Below are positions 1 through 12,733 of a stretch of DNA of 64,000 nucleotides, one piece after another. Position numbers and translations under genes: made by a program. The notes beneath the pieces were generated by a model. That model made no database searches, was not told where the DNA came from, and was given only the letters and a program-made list of their open reading frames with translations. The stretch lies in assembly GCA_027579435.1 (NCBI GenBank), contig JANBPK010000742.1:61402-125401 (forward strand), given 5' to 3'. The DNA comes from Candolleomyces eurysporus. Taxonomy: Eukaryota; Basidiomycota; Agaricomycetes; Agaricales; Psathyrellaceae. How positions within the stretch are numbered: the first letter of the stretch is position 1; each line of letters begins with the position of its first letter.

Positions 1-537
1 TTCTTCGCATCGAGCTGCGGCAACGACAGCTTTGGAGATGATGCTGATGACGGCTCATCATCAAACCCCACGAGCAAGACGGCCAGGGGGTCAGCTGGGG
101 ACGACCTGCGCACATGCAGTATCGGGTCAGCCGTCGAGTTCGCAAAGTCGAATAATCTGCTAGGAGTCTTTATTGACGCCGAACTATTGGTAAGTTTTGT
201 CTAATCTATTCAGATCATCTTTCACTCTGGAACCTTCTGACATTTTGTTCGCTGATAACATTTCGATTTCCAAACTCGCCATCGTGGGTGTATCTCTCCC
301 TCTCTGTGGTTTTCTGTATCGCTTGTGTGTGTGGTTCTTCCTTCCTTCCCTTCCTTGAAGATCCGGGTCCCATCTGTTGTGGACGGTATTAGAAGCTCTG
401 AGCTTATCGTTGGTGTCCTGGGCAGCTCGGACAGGTTCTCACAGCTCAGTTCGGCCGATAGCGAAAGCCATGCCGTAGATGCTTATTTCGACAGCGGGAC
501 GATGTCGTTTATTGATCGCTCGATGAGGGAACTGTAA
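1..537 (+). CDS. Pho81-like / GDPD-domain protein, C-terminal fragment
   Basis: Exons 1..189 and 361..537; the 5' part lies outside the window. The visible 121 residues begin with an acidic, Ser-rich stretch. They continue as AVEFAKSNNLLGVFIDAELL and, after a 171-nt intron, as VPSVVDGIRSSELIVGVLGS, then VDAYFDSGTMSFID and a TAA stop. This pattern of short beta-alpha units, each ending in a buried acidic or glycine turn, matches the degenerate glycerophosphodiester-phosphodiesterase barrel that closes fungal Pho81 proteins (SPX, ankyrin, GDPD-like). In yeast Pho81 inhibits the Pho80-Pho85 cyclin/CDK and so controls phosphate starvation genes. The SPX and ankyrin parts are not in this window, so Gde1-like glycerophosphocholine phosphodiesterase is an alternative. 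The intron is longer than its neighbours, which is a mild doubt about the acceptor. Confidence 0.6.
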
Positions 538-899
538 TAGAGAAGACAGAGAGAGAGGGAGAGCAAAGGGGGACGTTGTTGGCAGTTTCAAGTTTGAGCC
601 ACACTGACGGGTTAATAGCTGGGAACGGACGGCGGTGAACGGTGTGGGGGGAATGGGCCGGAATGCTGGAAATGGACTATTGCAAGAGATGAAAAAATGC
701 TGCTATGATACACTGAATGTGGTACGACACTAATACACTATACACACACTATGTTACAACATGATGAATGATGCGAGGCTTGAAAAAAATTGAGTTGCGG
801 CACTGATGATGCTGATGCTGGAAGATGAGGATGCATGCGAGAATAAGTAGATGCGACGGACGAGACACGAGAAAATTGAAAAAAGAATAAAAAAGGTAT
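538..899. other. convergent intergenic region
   Basis: This is the shared 3' region between the Pho81-like gene and the ABC transporter, which converge here. I see purine-rich runs and an AT-rich stretch around 690-900 that probably holds the two polyadenylation regions. No gene was recognised. Confidence 0.6.
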
Positions 900-3642
900 C
901 TAAATAGAAGCGCGATACAATGCTGCATATGCACCGTTCTTGGTCATAAGCTCGTCATGAGTGCCAAACTCGGAGATCGTCTAGAAAGTTTAAAAAAGAA
1001 GCAAAGTTAGCTTTCGTAGAACACAAGGTCATAGGGGAGAGCTTACTCCGTTATCCATCATAGCCACTTTATCTGCACGGCGAGCGGTGGACAGACGATG
1101 GGTAATATAAATGACCGTCTTGCGTCTATCCCCACTGGGTGTTTTCGAAATCTTGTTTATGGTCTCGAATATCTGATTCTGTGCGTGGGCGTCAAGGGAA
1201 GATGTCTATAAAAAGAGACACGGGGCCAACCGTCAGTAACCCATTGTGGACAATTAAAGCCATGGATAGCAGTTGCGTACCGGCTCATCGAACACAAGCA
1301 AGTCCACTTCCGGTTCGTTGGCTCGCATGAAGGCCCGTGCGAGCGCGATGCGTTGCCACTAAATTAAAAGAAAGATGAGTAAGGAAACGTGAATGACGAC
1401 ATGGGAAATGGTATGCTGACCTCTCCGCCAGACAGGCCGTACCTCTGGGAAGCACTGCTGCTGTCGTAACTCATCGAACCTGGATACGAAATTGACTCGA
1501 ATCCAGGGGTCTCGAGCAAGGTCTTGAGTCCATTCGGCAATGACTCGACGAGCATGTCAGCTTCTGCAAGATGGACGGCTGTCTCGATTGCGGGCTTGTA
1601 TCGCATCTTGTCCACGTTACCGAGGCCGACGTTTTCCTTGACAGAGGCATTGAACTTGGAAAAGCCTTGGAAGACGGCGCTGATGTGACGATGGTATTCT
1701 GCGGGGCTGTATTTCCGAACGTCAACGCCGTTGATGTGCAACGTGCCCTTGTCGAAATCAATGATGCGAAGGAGTATCTTCGCAAGCGTGGATTTGCCTA
1801 ATGGAAATCAGAGGAATTAGGAAAGAGTTTAAAAGTGACGATGTGAAAGGAGGCGAGGTGAAGGCGGGGGCGGAGTGAGGACTACGCACCAGATCCGTTG
1901 TAGCCTACGATCGCCAGCGTCTCGCCGGCTTGCAGTGAGAATGTGACGTTACGCAATGCCGGGTCAGCACATCCAGGATAGGTATACGACAATCCCCTGT
2001 TTGATGACGGGACACACGTGCATGTCAGAAAAAGTACAAGATGGTACAAAACGACGTACTTGACATCGATGCTTGCTCCGCCAGGCCGCGACATGTAACG
2101 CGCCAGGTCTTCGTGTTTCGGCTGCATTCGCGGTTTCAACTTGATGCTAGCAGAGAAGGCGGACATGAGGAAAAGGCCTTGGAACGCCATTTTCACGGTT
2201 GAAACAAGATTGCCAACTGCGAACAGTGCACACTGAATCGAGGTGCGATAAGCGGTTATTGCGCCAAGGGTGGTATTTGTCGTCTGGAGGATGAGGAGAA
2301 ATGGGAGCTAAGGAGGGATTAGATGTTTATCGAGAAAAGTAAAAAATTAGAACACACACATTCTGGAGAGCGTACATGAGATCGGCAAAGTGAACGTTTG
2401 AAGTTCGCGAGATGGGCTGCTCAGAGGCGAGAACCACCTTGCGAGCCGAACTCCACGAGTTCAAAATCCAGTCGCCAAGACCAAAGAGCGAAACTTCTGG
2501 TCGATGGGCGTCGCTGTAGGCAAGATTCCTCATTCGCTCCTGTTTCTCAGCTGCGCGCGCTTCCTTGGCCGAAATAGGGTCGTCATATCCACTTGAGGAA
2601 GGTGCAAACCGCGAAAGAAGGAAGGGAAGTACGGCCGAGGCGATGGAAAATAGCAAGACTCCGAAACAGGACGCGTCCCGTGTCAAAGTCAAAATGAGCC
2701 AAAGATGGGAGAGGATTTCGACGAGTAGAGAAAAAATGTTGATAAAGTCGAGGGGCGAAATGAAGCCGAAACCCCCGCCACTGAAGGATCGGGCAAACAG
2801 GTCGGATTCCTGGAGGAGATCGCGCACGAGAGGATCCGCCAGTGTCGGGCCGTCGAGACGGACGCGGTGCTCCATTTGCTTGTACTCGATGTAAAAGCGT
2901 GCAGACCCGAGGACGATATTTTCATTGGTCGAGCTGTGTGTGGGGAGTGACGTTGGTTCGAGTCGGACTTGCCGGAAGCAGTAAGGACTCACAGGAGACT
3001 GTCAAGAAAACCTTCCACCACTCTTCTGAGGATTTCTGTCGATAACAGGTAAAGAAGACGGGACCATGTGAAGGCTCCTGATCCAATCAAGGACTGGAAC
3101 TAGACAGGGCTGAGTTGGAAATGCGGATGGTTGGGTCGGGCTGGACATACCTCGTCGATAATCAGGGCCTTGGGGGGTGTCAGATGCGCCATGCACGACA
3201 GACGGACGGCGACATACCTGGGAGTAACCTCGGAAGGCAGGAAACAGACTCCTCACGATGTTGAGGGAGACCATCAGAGTTGCGCGGAGAGGGTGCAGAC
3301 CCCAGAGTGTTTTGAACTGGAAATTTTTCAGAAGCGACAACAATGGCGTCACAGGCGACATACGAGGTCGAAGATGCACGTCCGGGAGATGTAGAGGGCG
3401 AGCCGGGCATTGTCGAGGGAGAGGGCTCTGGGAGCCCCGGGTACGAGGTAGGAGCCCTTGTGCTGGGGCATTTCGCGGGATTTGAGCCAGGCATCGTACA
3501 CGGAGTCGGGTGCGGGGCGGGGGGGCTTCGAGGACGAGGAGGAGCGAGCTGGGAGGTGGAAGTCGGCGGGGAAGAGGGCGCGACGAGAGCCGAGACGTGA
3601 ACGCATTGTGGAACAGTCGGGGGCAGGGCTGGAGAGACGCAT
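900..3642 (-). CDS. half-size ABC transporter (one membrane domain, one ATPase domain)
   Basis: Eleven exons: 3364..3642, 3218..3316, 3151..3168, 2993..3099, 2360..2933, 2060..2307, 1890..1996, 1421..1797, 1281..1358, 1047..1205, 900..980, giving 708 aa. The N-terminal half carries hydrophobic helices (for example LRATLMVSLNIVRSLFPAF and SLLVEILSHLWLILTL). The C-terminal half is a complete nucleotide-binding domain: Walker A GYNGSGKST split across an intron, signature LSGGE, Walker B LLVFDEP, D-loop SSLDA, and switch histidine in ITHR. Order TMD-NBD with a single ATPase domain means it must dimerise to work. The substrate cannot be read from sequence. The 18-nt exon at 3151 encodes only ALIIDE. 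The start was chosen at the first ATG in frame; an N sits just upstream at 3644. It is divergent from FOL2 with 219 bp between start codons. Confidence 0.85.
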
Positions 3643-3861
3643 TNGGGGGAGACTGACTGGGCAGTGGCCATGGCTGTTGTCGTTGGAATTATATGAGATC
3701 CGCTGGCTGTTCGAGTGCGAGCGGATTAGGGAAGAGCGACCCGAGCCAACGACCAGCGCGTCCTTCCCGATCCGGCCTTATCTCCGGCCGGATGGGGCCC
3801 GGCGAACGGTTTTTTGGCGCCAGACAGCGGACGAAGAATTGCCTGTTTCGTGGTGTCTGCC

Positions 3862-4957
3862 ATGTCTTCCCAAATCGACGGGGCTTCCAGCGTTGCCCTC
3901 CTTTCAGATTCTCTCAGCCGTCTCCAGACCACCGCAGACCCGGACGATCGNCCCCGCCTCCTATGTCCCGAGACGCCCTGCTTCCCGGGATGGCTATGGC
4001 TTTCGCAACTCTGGCGTGTCCACCCCTCTGAAGCCGGAGCAGCCTGCCATCGCAGAGCTCGTCCCAGATCCAAACGGCCTCGGATGGCCAGGTACTGCTC
4101 CCAAGTTTCTTCTGCTCCACTCCATGCTGACCCATCGCAGCCAAATCCACAGTCTCGCGTCTCAACGCAACCCAGGAGGAAAAGGCGGCAAGGGAGAAAA
4201 AGATGGCAATCGCAGTCCGCACCATCCTCGACTGCATCGGCGAAGATCCGGATCGCGAGGGCCTCCTCCGCACCCCAGAGCGCTACGTACAGGCTCTCAT
4301 GTTCATGACCAAGGGGTATGAAGAGCGTCTAGTCGGTGCGCAGGTCCATATTTCATCCGCCCAGGAACACGTCCAATTAAGCTCTCAATATAGATGTCAT
4401 AAACGATGCCGTCTTCTCTGAAGACCACGACGAAATGGTTCTCGTGAGAGACATCGAGTTCTCCAGTCTATGCGAACACCATCTCGTTCCATTCACGGGA
4501 AAGGTACGACTTCTTCTTTACTNCCTAAAAANTTTTCACCACTTTCCATTTCCGACGATATGCATACTCAATCTGTCTCCTTCTCCCACCCCTACACAGG
4601 TCGCAATCGGTTACATCCCTAACAAACTCGTGCTCGGTCTCTCCAAACTCGCAAGAATCGCCGAAACCTTTAGTCGCAGACTGCAGGTCCAAGAGCGTCT
4701 CACAAAACAAATAGCCATCGCCGTCCAAGAGGCCATTAAACCTCGCGGTGTAGCCGTGGTCATGGAGGCTACGTCAGTCCAGCCCTTTACCGAGTTTACA
4801 CAAAACACATACTGATTCATATCCCAGGCACATGTGCATGACAATGCGTGGTGTCCAGAAACCCGGCTCAACAACAGTGACGTCGTGCATGCTGGGCTGC
4901 TTCCGCACGCAGCAGAAAACACGCGAAGAGTTCCTGACTCTCATCAAAGGCAAATAG
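3862..4957 (+). CDS. FOL2: GTP cyclohydrolase I
   Basis: Exons 3862..4091, 4141..4335, 4394..4503, 4600..4772, 4828..4957; 278 aa when the N at 3951 is dropped. The enzyme converts GTP to 7,8-dihydroneopterin triphosphate, the first step to folate and tetrahydrobiopterin. Residues 1-85 are a disordered fungal extension. The catalytic core follows: [20 protein letters not shown], then [11 protein letters not shown] (zinc ligands Cys168 and His171), [18 protein letters not shown], and the C-terminal [11 protein letters not shown] with the second zinc cysteine. The frame is open from the ATG at 3862 only if the N, which stands before a run of four C, is not a real base. With it counted, exon 1 would be in the wrong phase. 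Family membership is certain; only the first exon depends on that reading. Confidence 0.93.
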
Positions 4958-5237
4958 ATTCATCAAGACCCGGTCGTCGATCCATCTATATTATACTATT
5001 GCTTTCATTTCCTTCGCCATCTAATCATCTTCATCATACGATTCAACTCGGAAGGTCCACCTGTATCACTACAAAAGTACCCATCTCACTGGCGGGACTA
5101 TCCTAACGATTCATCTCGTCCATGAACAAGAGGTGCACTCAACGCATGTACTCTATAGATAATTGAAGACAACAAGCTGTATGTAACGTATAAATGTATC
5201 AGTAGTTCAAAAAGTTCCGGTCATGCAAAGGTCATCT

Positions 5238-8200
5238 TCAGTCATTATTGTGCCTCCTCTGCCCCTTGTTTTCGCCAGTATGCTGGTCAATCATCTTCCT
5301 CATCACGGCCCCTTGGCTTCCGGTATACCGATTACGGTTAATCTTCGGTCGTTTCACAGGTTGTTGACTAGCACCTTCGGTGTTCGAAGGTCCTGCAGCT
5401 GCACTATCGACCTCCTTCTCCCGTTCTACATTCCAACAAAAAAAAAAACATTTGTTAGCAAGCTCCGCAGCACGAGTCAAAAATCCGTACTAAAAGACCA
5501 CTTACCAGACGCGGTCCTCTTCCGACTACCATCCCTGTCTTCATTAATTTCTTGGCTGCTATGTTGCTGACTCTGTCTGGAGTCAAGTCCAATTCCAGAA
5601 CGTCCGGCTGGGGGAAGCGATCCCGAAGGGGAAGGTGTGCTAGGGCTGTTCGCCACTCCACCTGCCAAATCCACGATTAGCCGGGAATAATAGGACAAAA
5701 GGCGTCTTTAGGCTCTTACCTTCCTTATTCTCGCTGATTCGGGATCTGAGACTCCCTCCAGGCCCTCCACTTCCACCCGAGTGTTGGGGCCTTGACCCAC
5801 TTCCGCTACTGGCATTGTTGTCCCCAGGCAACGTACTCTGCCTCCTCTTCGCATCTACTATCTTCATCGCCCTGGGAGCGTTTGGAGCCCCAGGGGGTCG
5901 AACCTTGGCCCCAGATAACAACGGCGTATCACTGTTGCTAGAGGCATTTAGTGTGGGCACAGAAGATGATGTGCTTTCCATAACCGCGGGTCGTTGGTTC
6001 TGGCTCTGGCTTTGAGTTTCGCTACCCCTTTGACTGCTCCCTTCTCCAGAACGTTGGCTCTCGCTCCCTCGCTGACTATCGCGATGCCCATCCCCGCCAC
6101 GTTTGTCCGCGGCCTAATAAAAAATTCAAACGAACATTAGCCGTCTTCCGAGCCCACTAATAGTGTGTGCGCATACCTTTTCTATCGACGAACCGCGGCT
6201 ATCATTCTTCCTCTCGCTCGCATCCAGATCCCGCTCCTTGCGTCGTCGTTCAGAGTCTCGTCCGCTCGAATCTTTATCGCCCGGTCGTCTTCCGCGATCC
6301 TCCCTATGGCTCTCCTTCCGCGAACTTCGCTTGGACGCTCGATCCGACTGCGAAAACAAGCGCAGGAAACGACGTCATCAATNATAGCCCCGGATCCAAG
6401 GGAAAATCACAAAAAAAAAACTCACATCGTCATCAGCGCCACGTCTTCGCTTCCCAAGTCCGTCGTCGGCACCCCGACGTCCGGACGAGGTCTCGGGCCG
6501 ACTGGGCAATCCATCCAGGGACGCACTAGCAGTGCCACCCCCACGTCCACTGCCACCTTCCTTCCTACTATCCCTGTCTCTCTCTCGGTCCTTCTCGTCT
6601 CGCCGATGTCTATCGCGATCCCGGTCTCGGTCTCTATCCCTTTCCCTATCCCTCTCCCTATCCCTATCGCGGTCCCGATCTCTGTGATCCCTATCCCGCT
6701 CCCTATCCCGTTCTCGCTCTCGGTCTCCCCGTCGGTCACGTCCACGGTCCGCATCTCGGTCTCGCTCCCTCTCCGATTCACGCTCCCGATTCGCTCGTTC
6801 ACGTGTATGCGTCAGACTGTCTCTCCTGCTCCCGCTCACACTCGAGGAAGCCGGCTCCCTAGACGACGACGACGACTCCCCTCCTCCTCTCTCCCGTCCG
6901 TAGTCCTTCCTCTCTTCAGCTTCGAGCATCCTGTCGGACCGCATCCTCCCACCGCTGCCTCTGCTATCCACGCTGTGCTCTCTCGTGGGCGGGTTNCTAG
7001 CCGCTGGAGAAGGCGAGCGGACCCGTGGTGAAGGTGCCCCAGAGCCTCCATTCGGCTGGCTCCTCAAGGTATCAAGCTTGTCTCCACGATTATGCTGGAT
7101 GCTCTGCCTCGCCGTCTCCCTGAGCTCTTGCGCAGATGGCGTCTGGCTTGGATTCGTGGGAGGCGGCATCCCACTGGAGTGGTCATCCCGTCGACCCTTG
7201 TTGCTCTCATCGAGCCGCCTCTGGGACTCGGGAGCGTCTTTGAGCGGGTTGTTGGGAAGTCCGTGCACAGGTTGCGGCGCATAGCTGGAGCCGTTGCGGG
7301 ACTCGTACCGACCTGTCGATGAGGAGTCATCTCCACGACGAGGTTCTCCAGATCGGGACGTTGACATCATGACAGGTATGGGTTGGGCTTCGGCAGGGGG
7401 TACTGGTGTAGAGGGTTTGGGTTCCACTGGAGGTCGAGGCGACTCTGCATGCCGATTTTCGGTGCGAACTCGTTTGACTACTTCAGGCCTTGGAATGCTA
7501 TTGAAAATCTGGTCAATTGTATAACACCGGCTGGGACAAATAGAAAACATACCTATCCATTGCTGATTTCGTCGCATTGCTTGGCCTAGGAGCTGGCAGG
7601 GGGGCTGAGGAACTCGTCGTTTGGGCTCGAGGTCCGGAAGGAGCAGAAGGAGGTAAGGGTGCGCCGCGACGAGACTCTTCGGATGTGAGTGGCTGCGGTG
7701 TTGGAGTCTGGCTCCCGCGAGGCTTTTCAGGTGCAGGACTGCCTGTCGCGCTTGGTGCCAGGGATGCACCGTTCACCTGAAACAGACGTAAGTAAAGCAA
7801 ACCATAAGAACAACTGCGAAAGCCTACCTTGATGACAGGCTTATTTGGAACAGCCCACAAGTGCTCGCGTTTCTTCAAACCGGCAGCATAACTGTGGTTG
7901 TGATATAAGTCGTGGTAATGTTGAGGGTAATATATGAGACGTACGCTCGAGCCAGAATCTTCAAGTCCGATCTGTCTTCTGTTTCAACGAGTTTGTCGAT
8001 GACAGCCTCAATCTCAGAGCCGACATTCGTGACATCCGCAAGTGGGAAGACGGGGAGAACCTCCTTGAGGACGATAATGGCATTGTACACGTGCATGAAT
8101 TCCCCAGTTTGAATGCAATCCGTAAAGCACTGCGTTCGAATGAGCAACTGTTCATGGGGATGAATTTGAGGGAAGCTAACCTTGGCGATCTTGCGATACC

Positions 8201-11200
8201 ATTTCCTGAGTACTTGTTGGAAGTTCGGCCACGTAAGGATAGTGTCGGGGGCGGGAGATTTGGTCGTCAGTGCCCGCTGGAGTCCAGGAAGATAGATAGT
8301 CTTGCCAGCAACCTTGACACGGTTGTCTTGAGTGTATGCCTGGTCGTCGGTATGCCATTTATGCAAGTCGGACAAGATACCAAGCAAAAACCGGCCATAG
8401 TTGCGGGCTTCGTAGTCGGTGCAGGAAAATATCACCACTTTGACGTGGTCTCCGAGCAATTTGTCGTAGCACATAAGGGTATGGAAGCCTGGTGTCCCCT
8501 GCAAATGCATCACCCTGATGAACTGAGCACAGAAATCAGCATCCATTGGCGACAGCAAGCATCGTGGTTGAATACAATGCTCGATGAGTGCATTGATCAG
8601 GATGACAGACTTGGGCACTAGGGTCACGCAAGTCAGAATTTGGAACCACAACAAATACACTGAACTTACAGTGCGAGAACCATGCCTGCTTTTCCTTTGC
8701 CAAACGTTTGATGGTGAATTGACGAGATATTGTCTGCTCCCTGAATTCTTGGGAAAGAAGAGTGATGAAGTGGTTGTATCGATCTCGGCGTGCTCTATGC
8801 TGTCCCGCGGTAGCGCGTTTGGCTCGATCAGCGGAGCGATCTGCCAGGGTATATTTGTGATCCTCTTCCCGACTTGAGGCGCGCAAGGCGTTGCTTTCAT
8901 CCTCATAGCGCTTGGGTGGAGCCAAATCGTACGTCGATAGTTGCCAAAATGTGAGGTAGAAACCAGGTCTAGAGCTGCGTTAATAACCAAAAACATTAGA
9001 GTCACGATCTTCACTTACCCGATAACATCTGCAGCGTTCCCGGGTGCAACTTTGCGAATCGCGTCAAACAGCTCCTCGAGCTCTGGGACCCACGGGCTCT
9101 CAGGAGCAGGATTTGCTTCAGGAGCGACAGTATTTGAATCAACTTCCATAGGCGCCGCCTCCGTTGAAGACTCTGCAGGAGCCGTTGTGGAATCTGTGTT
9201 GCCCGGTGTGCCAACAGCCGGAGATGCTACACGAGACACGGTTGCACTGGGTTCCCTCTTAGCGGTCAAGGCGGCCTTCAGTCGCTTTTCAGCTTCTTCG
9301 TTAGCAAGTCGCTCTTGGGCATCCAGGTCCACCGCCTTTTTCTATAGACAACATTCAAAATAGAGCATTGAAAACGCAGAAATGTGACGGACCACCAGTT
9401 TACTGTGCAAGACAGGTCGGATGATTTGCATGCAGATGGGTGCGCAAACGCCATATTTTTCCGCCAAATCTTCCAAAGGTGGCAGCACTTTGTTGGCATA
9501 GTCTTCTGGTGGTATGACAGTGGGTGATGTAAGGAGGTCGAGATATTGAAGCAAAACACCATGGGTCTATAGTGAATGAGTAAAGCAAACCTCCGAGAAG
9601 GGTGAAAGAAGACGAACCGCGTCGAGGAGGCCGGCCAGCGATTTCAGAGGTGCATCGGGAACGTTATAAACGCAGGCTTGTCGCTGTTGCGCCACTTGGA
9701 CGAGAAGAGGAAGAGCGAGGGAAGAATCCACAAGGGCCCGGCCCAAGCGATAAGGACCTCGCAGATTGATATCGCTCGGATCCGCCTGTGCCCCCCTGGT
9801 CTCCGCCGCAATTGCCTGAATGCGAAGTGTGGGTCCTCCAGCCATTGCCAGGACTTGCGCGTCCGACAAGGTCGGCAAAGGCTCAATGCCCGCCATCTTC
9901 CAAATCAACTCCCGCAACACCGTGATTTCGGANGTCTGCCCACTGTACAACTGATGCACGACATACTTGAGAACTGGAGTCAAGTCGGCGCTGTAACGAC
10001 GGAAGAGCATGCCAGTAAAGGATGCCAGGCCTGAAGGAACTTTGAGCCAGGGGTCCATATCGATGCAGTGAAATGTGACGAACTTTGTAGCCAATCCGAG
10101 ATGTTGACGCCGTCGTCCTTGACACGGGCTTTCCGAGGGTTTGCCAAAGCGTCGAGTATGACAAACACGAGCACATCGAAGCCCATGGTAGTGACATATT
10201 TGAGAGCTTGGACAACGACAGCAGCTAAGTTGTCATAGGCCATAACTTGGTTCACCGCGTTGGAGAAGAAGATGCAAGGGTTGCTATGGGCAAGTTTGCC
10301 AACAGCCCCAGAAAGGGAGTCGATAGTATTGAGGGAGAGTCGCCGCAAAATGTCTTTCGATTCCCTGTCAGCCTGCACTTCGCGTACTTTGAGTTCGGGA
10401 TGCGACTTGTACATGCTTTTCCATTCCCCATAAAGCTGCCAACGAACAGTGGTTTCGTACGTGCGTATGACATTCCACACTTCGACGGTACAAACCGCAT
10501 TTCCACGAATGAGAGGCAAGGCTGGGAGAAGGTATAAGCGCATGACCTTGAACCAGAACAGCCGTATAGGATTCTCAGGGTCGGGCTCCCCAAGAACCTT
10601 CTTGGTTTCAGGATCGATTGGGACCGTCGAGCTGAGATGGACGCGCCCAAGCCGCGCCAGCTTGGTGATGAAGATGGGATCGCGGGAGACGTGGGGGCCA
10701 ATAAATCTCATTAAAGGCTCGATGACTGACTCGATGTCTTCCAAGCTGGTGAGGATTGGCACCTGGTCGCTCCAATGTGGGTAGAAAAAGACGAAATCGA
10801 TACTCGAAGTTCCGGTCGGTGCTGGTGCGTTCAAGGTCAACGTCGGTTTCCGCGCCGCTGGTTGAACAACGCCTGCTGTCCCGTATCGTGCGCGAGGTTG
10901 AGTAAAGCCACTAGTGCGTTCTTTGGCCAGTGTTGCTTCGTATAAAGGAGAGATCGAAAATTTCAGCATCTGGATCATGAGGTCTGCTATCTCTGGGTGA
11001 GCGTTCACTAGCCAAGGGAATTTGGTGAGGATGGATAAGGCAGGACGAATTGCCCCTACTGCAAGAAGAGCTTTCAGCAAACTGGTTTTTTGGCAAGGTT
11101 CTTTCACGTCAGGCTTTTTGGCTTCTTGGGGTGTCGGCGCTTTGGGTTTTGATTGAGGTTGAGTGGATTCCAACGGTGCAGCCATAGCCAAGAGCGTCAT

Positions 11201-12733
11201 TTTGGCACCCGAAATTCTGGCTTGCACGTTTGCTTGATACTCTTTCTGCTCAGCATCCATCTCATCATCAGGGAGAGAGAGCTGAAATACCAACGTCATT
11301 AGAATCCTTTACTCATTGCAAAAGAAACTTACATGCGGATATATGTCCTCGAGCTCAATGAACCCTTCGCGAATTAAAAGAGCGGTGGTAAGATACAGGC
11401 TTCTGGGAGTGGGCTCATGGGATCCGATAGTCTGGGCAAAATGAGCTTATAAATCGGTTTTAAAGACAATGGGACATACCTGGTAAAACCCGAACTTGAA
11501 GCCAAGGACTTGAGCGAGGACGCGCGAGCCATCTCGGTTTTTACCATCGGCCAAAACTTGCGACTTTTCTTTGGAAGAAAGGATTTCGTCGAGGCTCATG
11601 CCATGGTATGATGCCGGTTTCTGGTCCACGTTCATGGCATCACTCTCCCTCTGTGAAGGTGACCGGCGGTGTGCTGCCCATGGAGAACACGACAGTAGCG
11701 CCAGGAAGAAACTGTAATGCGTCGCCAGGTGGGTGGAAAGGATGTCGAGAATGATGTCCAGCGCTCTGTTGGGATCCAAATCAAAGTAACCGATGAGGCT
11801 TATGACCTTTTCCCAAACGGGTCGGGCACGATTTTCGATTACAGTTGGAGACTCGGTCGGCAGTCCGGTTTGTGGTGAGTGAGGGGGTCCAAGGCTGCTG
11901 GTGATTTCCGTCATAAGCTTGCTGTAGCCCTCGGATTGCTCTCGTAGCAAGTTGAACTTGTTCTGCTTGTAACTAGAACAACAACAAAGTAAGTCATGTC
12001 ACCTCAACTAGACGAGCCACGACTTACAAGAGACCAGTCCTAACGCGAATTTCTTTCTTATCAAAGATAACCTTCTCGGGAATGAGCCCTACGTTGACCA
12101 AGATGGCCGAGTCCAGTCTTTCTCGACATGAGGTTGGACTGATTACACCGAATTCCTGAAGACAAATTAGACATGAAAAGATGATAAATACACAATCACG
12201 TACCAGCAACTTTTTCACCAACACCTGCAGTTTCTCCTTGTCACCCTCGGCGGCCTGCTTTGCCTTCTTGATTGCAGAAAGCTGGGAAACAGTTGCTGGT
12301 GATGCGGAAGACTGGTCCGGGTCAGAGATTGCGGAGAGGCTGGTCCGAGCATCAACAAGGATTTCGTCCAGCTGCGCGTCGACGGTCCATATTATGTCGA
12401 CAAGGTGTTCACCAAAGGCGGTGGAAGGGCTTGAAGACGTAGACGGAATATCGTTCAAGACGCGGCGCACGAAGGCGACAAATGCTTGAACGGAAAGACT
12501 GTGCTGAGGCGACCAAACGCTGAGGACAGATGAAAGAAGTGTGTGATATCCCGTCGTCAAAGTGTTCAGACATTCTGGTTCCAGATGGTGGATGTGGGCA
12601 TTTCTGAGAGACTGCACGCTGCAATACAAGTCAGCGTCCAAGGATAAAGAATGTGACACCTGGCTCACCAAAGGTTCTCTCCTTTTCCAGACCAGTCAGC
12701 AAGACAGGTCCTGATATGAGCCACTGTATCCAT
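5238..12733 (-). CDS. THO2: THO complex subunit 2 (mRNA export and transcription elongation)
   Basis: Nineteen exons: 12669..12733, 12204..12618, 12028..12155, 11480..11972, 11333..11431, 10084..11281, 9618..10030, 9396..9566, 9019..9341, 8670..8974, 8181..8617, 7945..8129, 7828..7891, 7553..7776, 6426..7497, 6177..6347, 5720..6113, 5506..5661, 5238..5425, giving exactly 2166 aa. THO couples transcription to mRNP assembly and export in the nucleus with TREX partners. Recognition rests on the family core: YGEWKSMYKSHPELKV near residue 690, LRRLSLNTIDSL, then KLAHSNPCIFFSNAVNQVMA, VKDDGVNISDWLQ, and GFYLTFWQLSTYDL. Residues after about 1300 are a long disordered tail with Pro/Ser-rich, then Arg/Asp-rich sequence (about 1750-1810), ending in a Lys/Arg-rich segment. 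Introns use weak donors in places (GTTCGT at two sites). The N characters at 6995 and 9933 count as real bases. Confidence 0.95.
6590..6790. repeat. Arg/Asp dipeptide-coding low-complexity repeat inside THO2
   Basis: Imperfect tandem repeats of a CG-rich hexamer in exon 15 of THO2 encode alternating Arg-Asp and Arg-Glu. On the plus strand this reads as repeats of ccctat and cggtct. Similar RD/RE tails occur in THOC2 homologues and RNA-processing proteins. The repeat also creates long false ORFs on the opposite strand. Confidence 0.85.

Noticed and set aside
3458..4321. Plus-strand frame of 287 codons overlapping the ABC and FOL2 starts
   Set aside because: The useful part is FOL2 exon 1 read after the phantom N; the rest is antisense to the ABC transporter.
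6165..7031. Plus-strand frame of 288 codons rich in Ser, Pro and Ile
   Set aside because: It is the mirror of the Arg/Asp-coding repeat in THO2 exon 15 and has no start context or domain.
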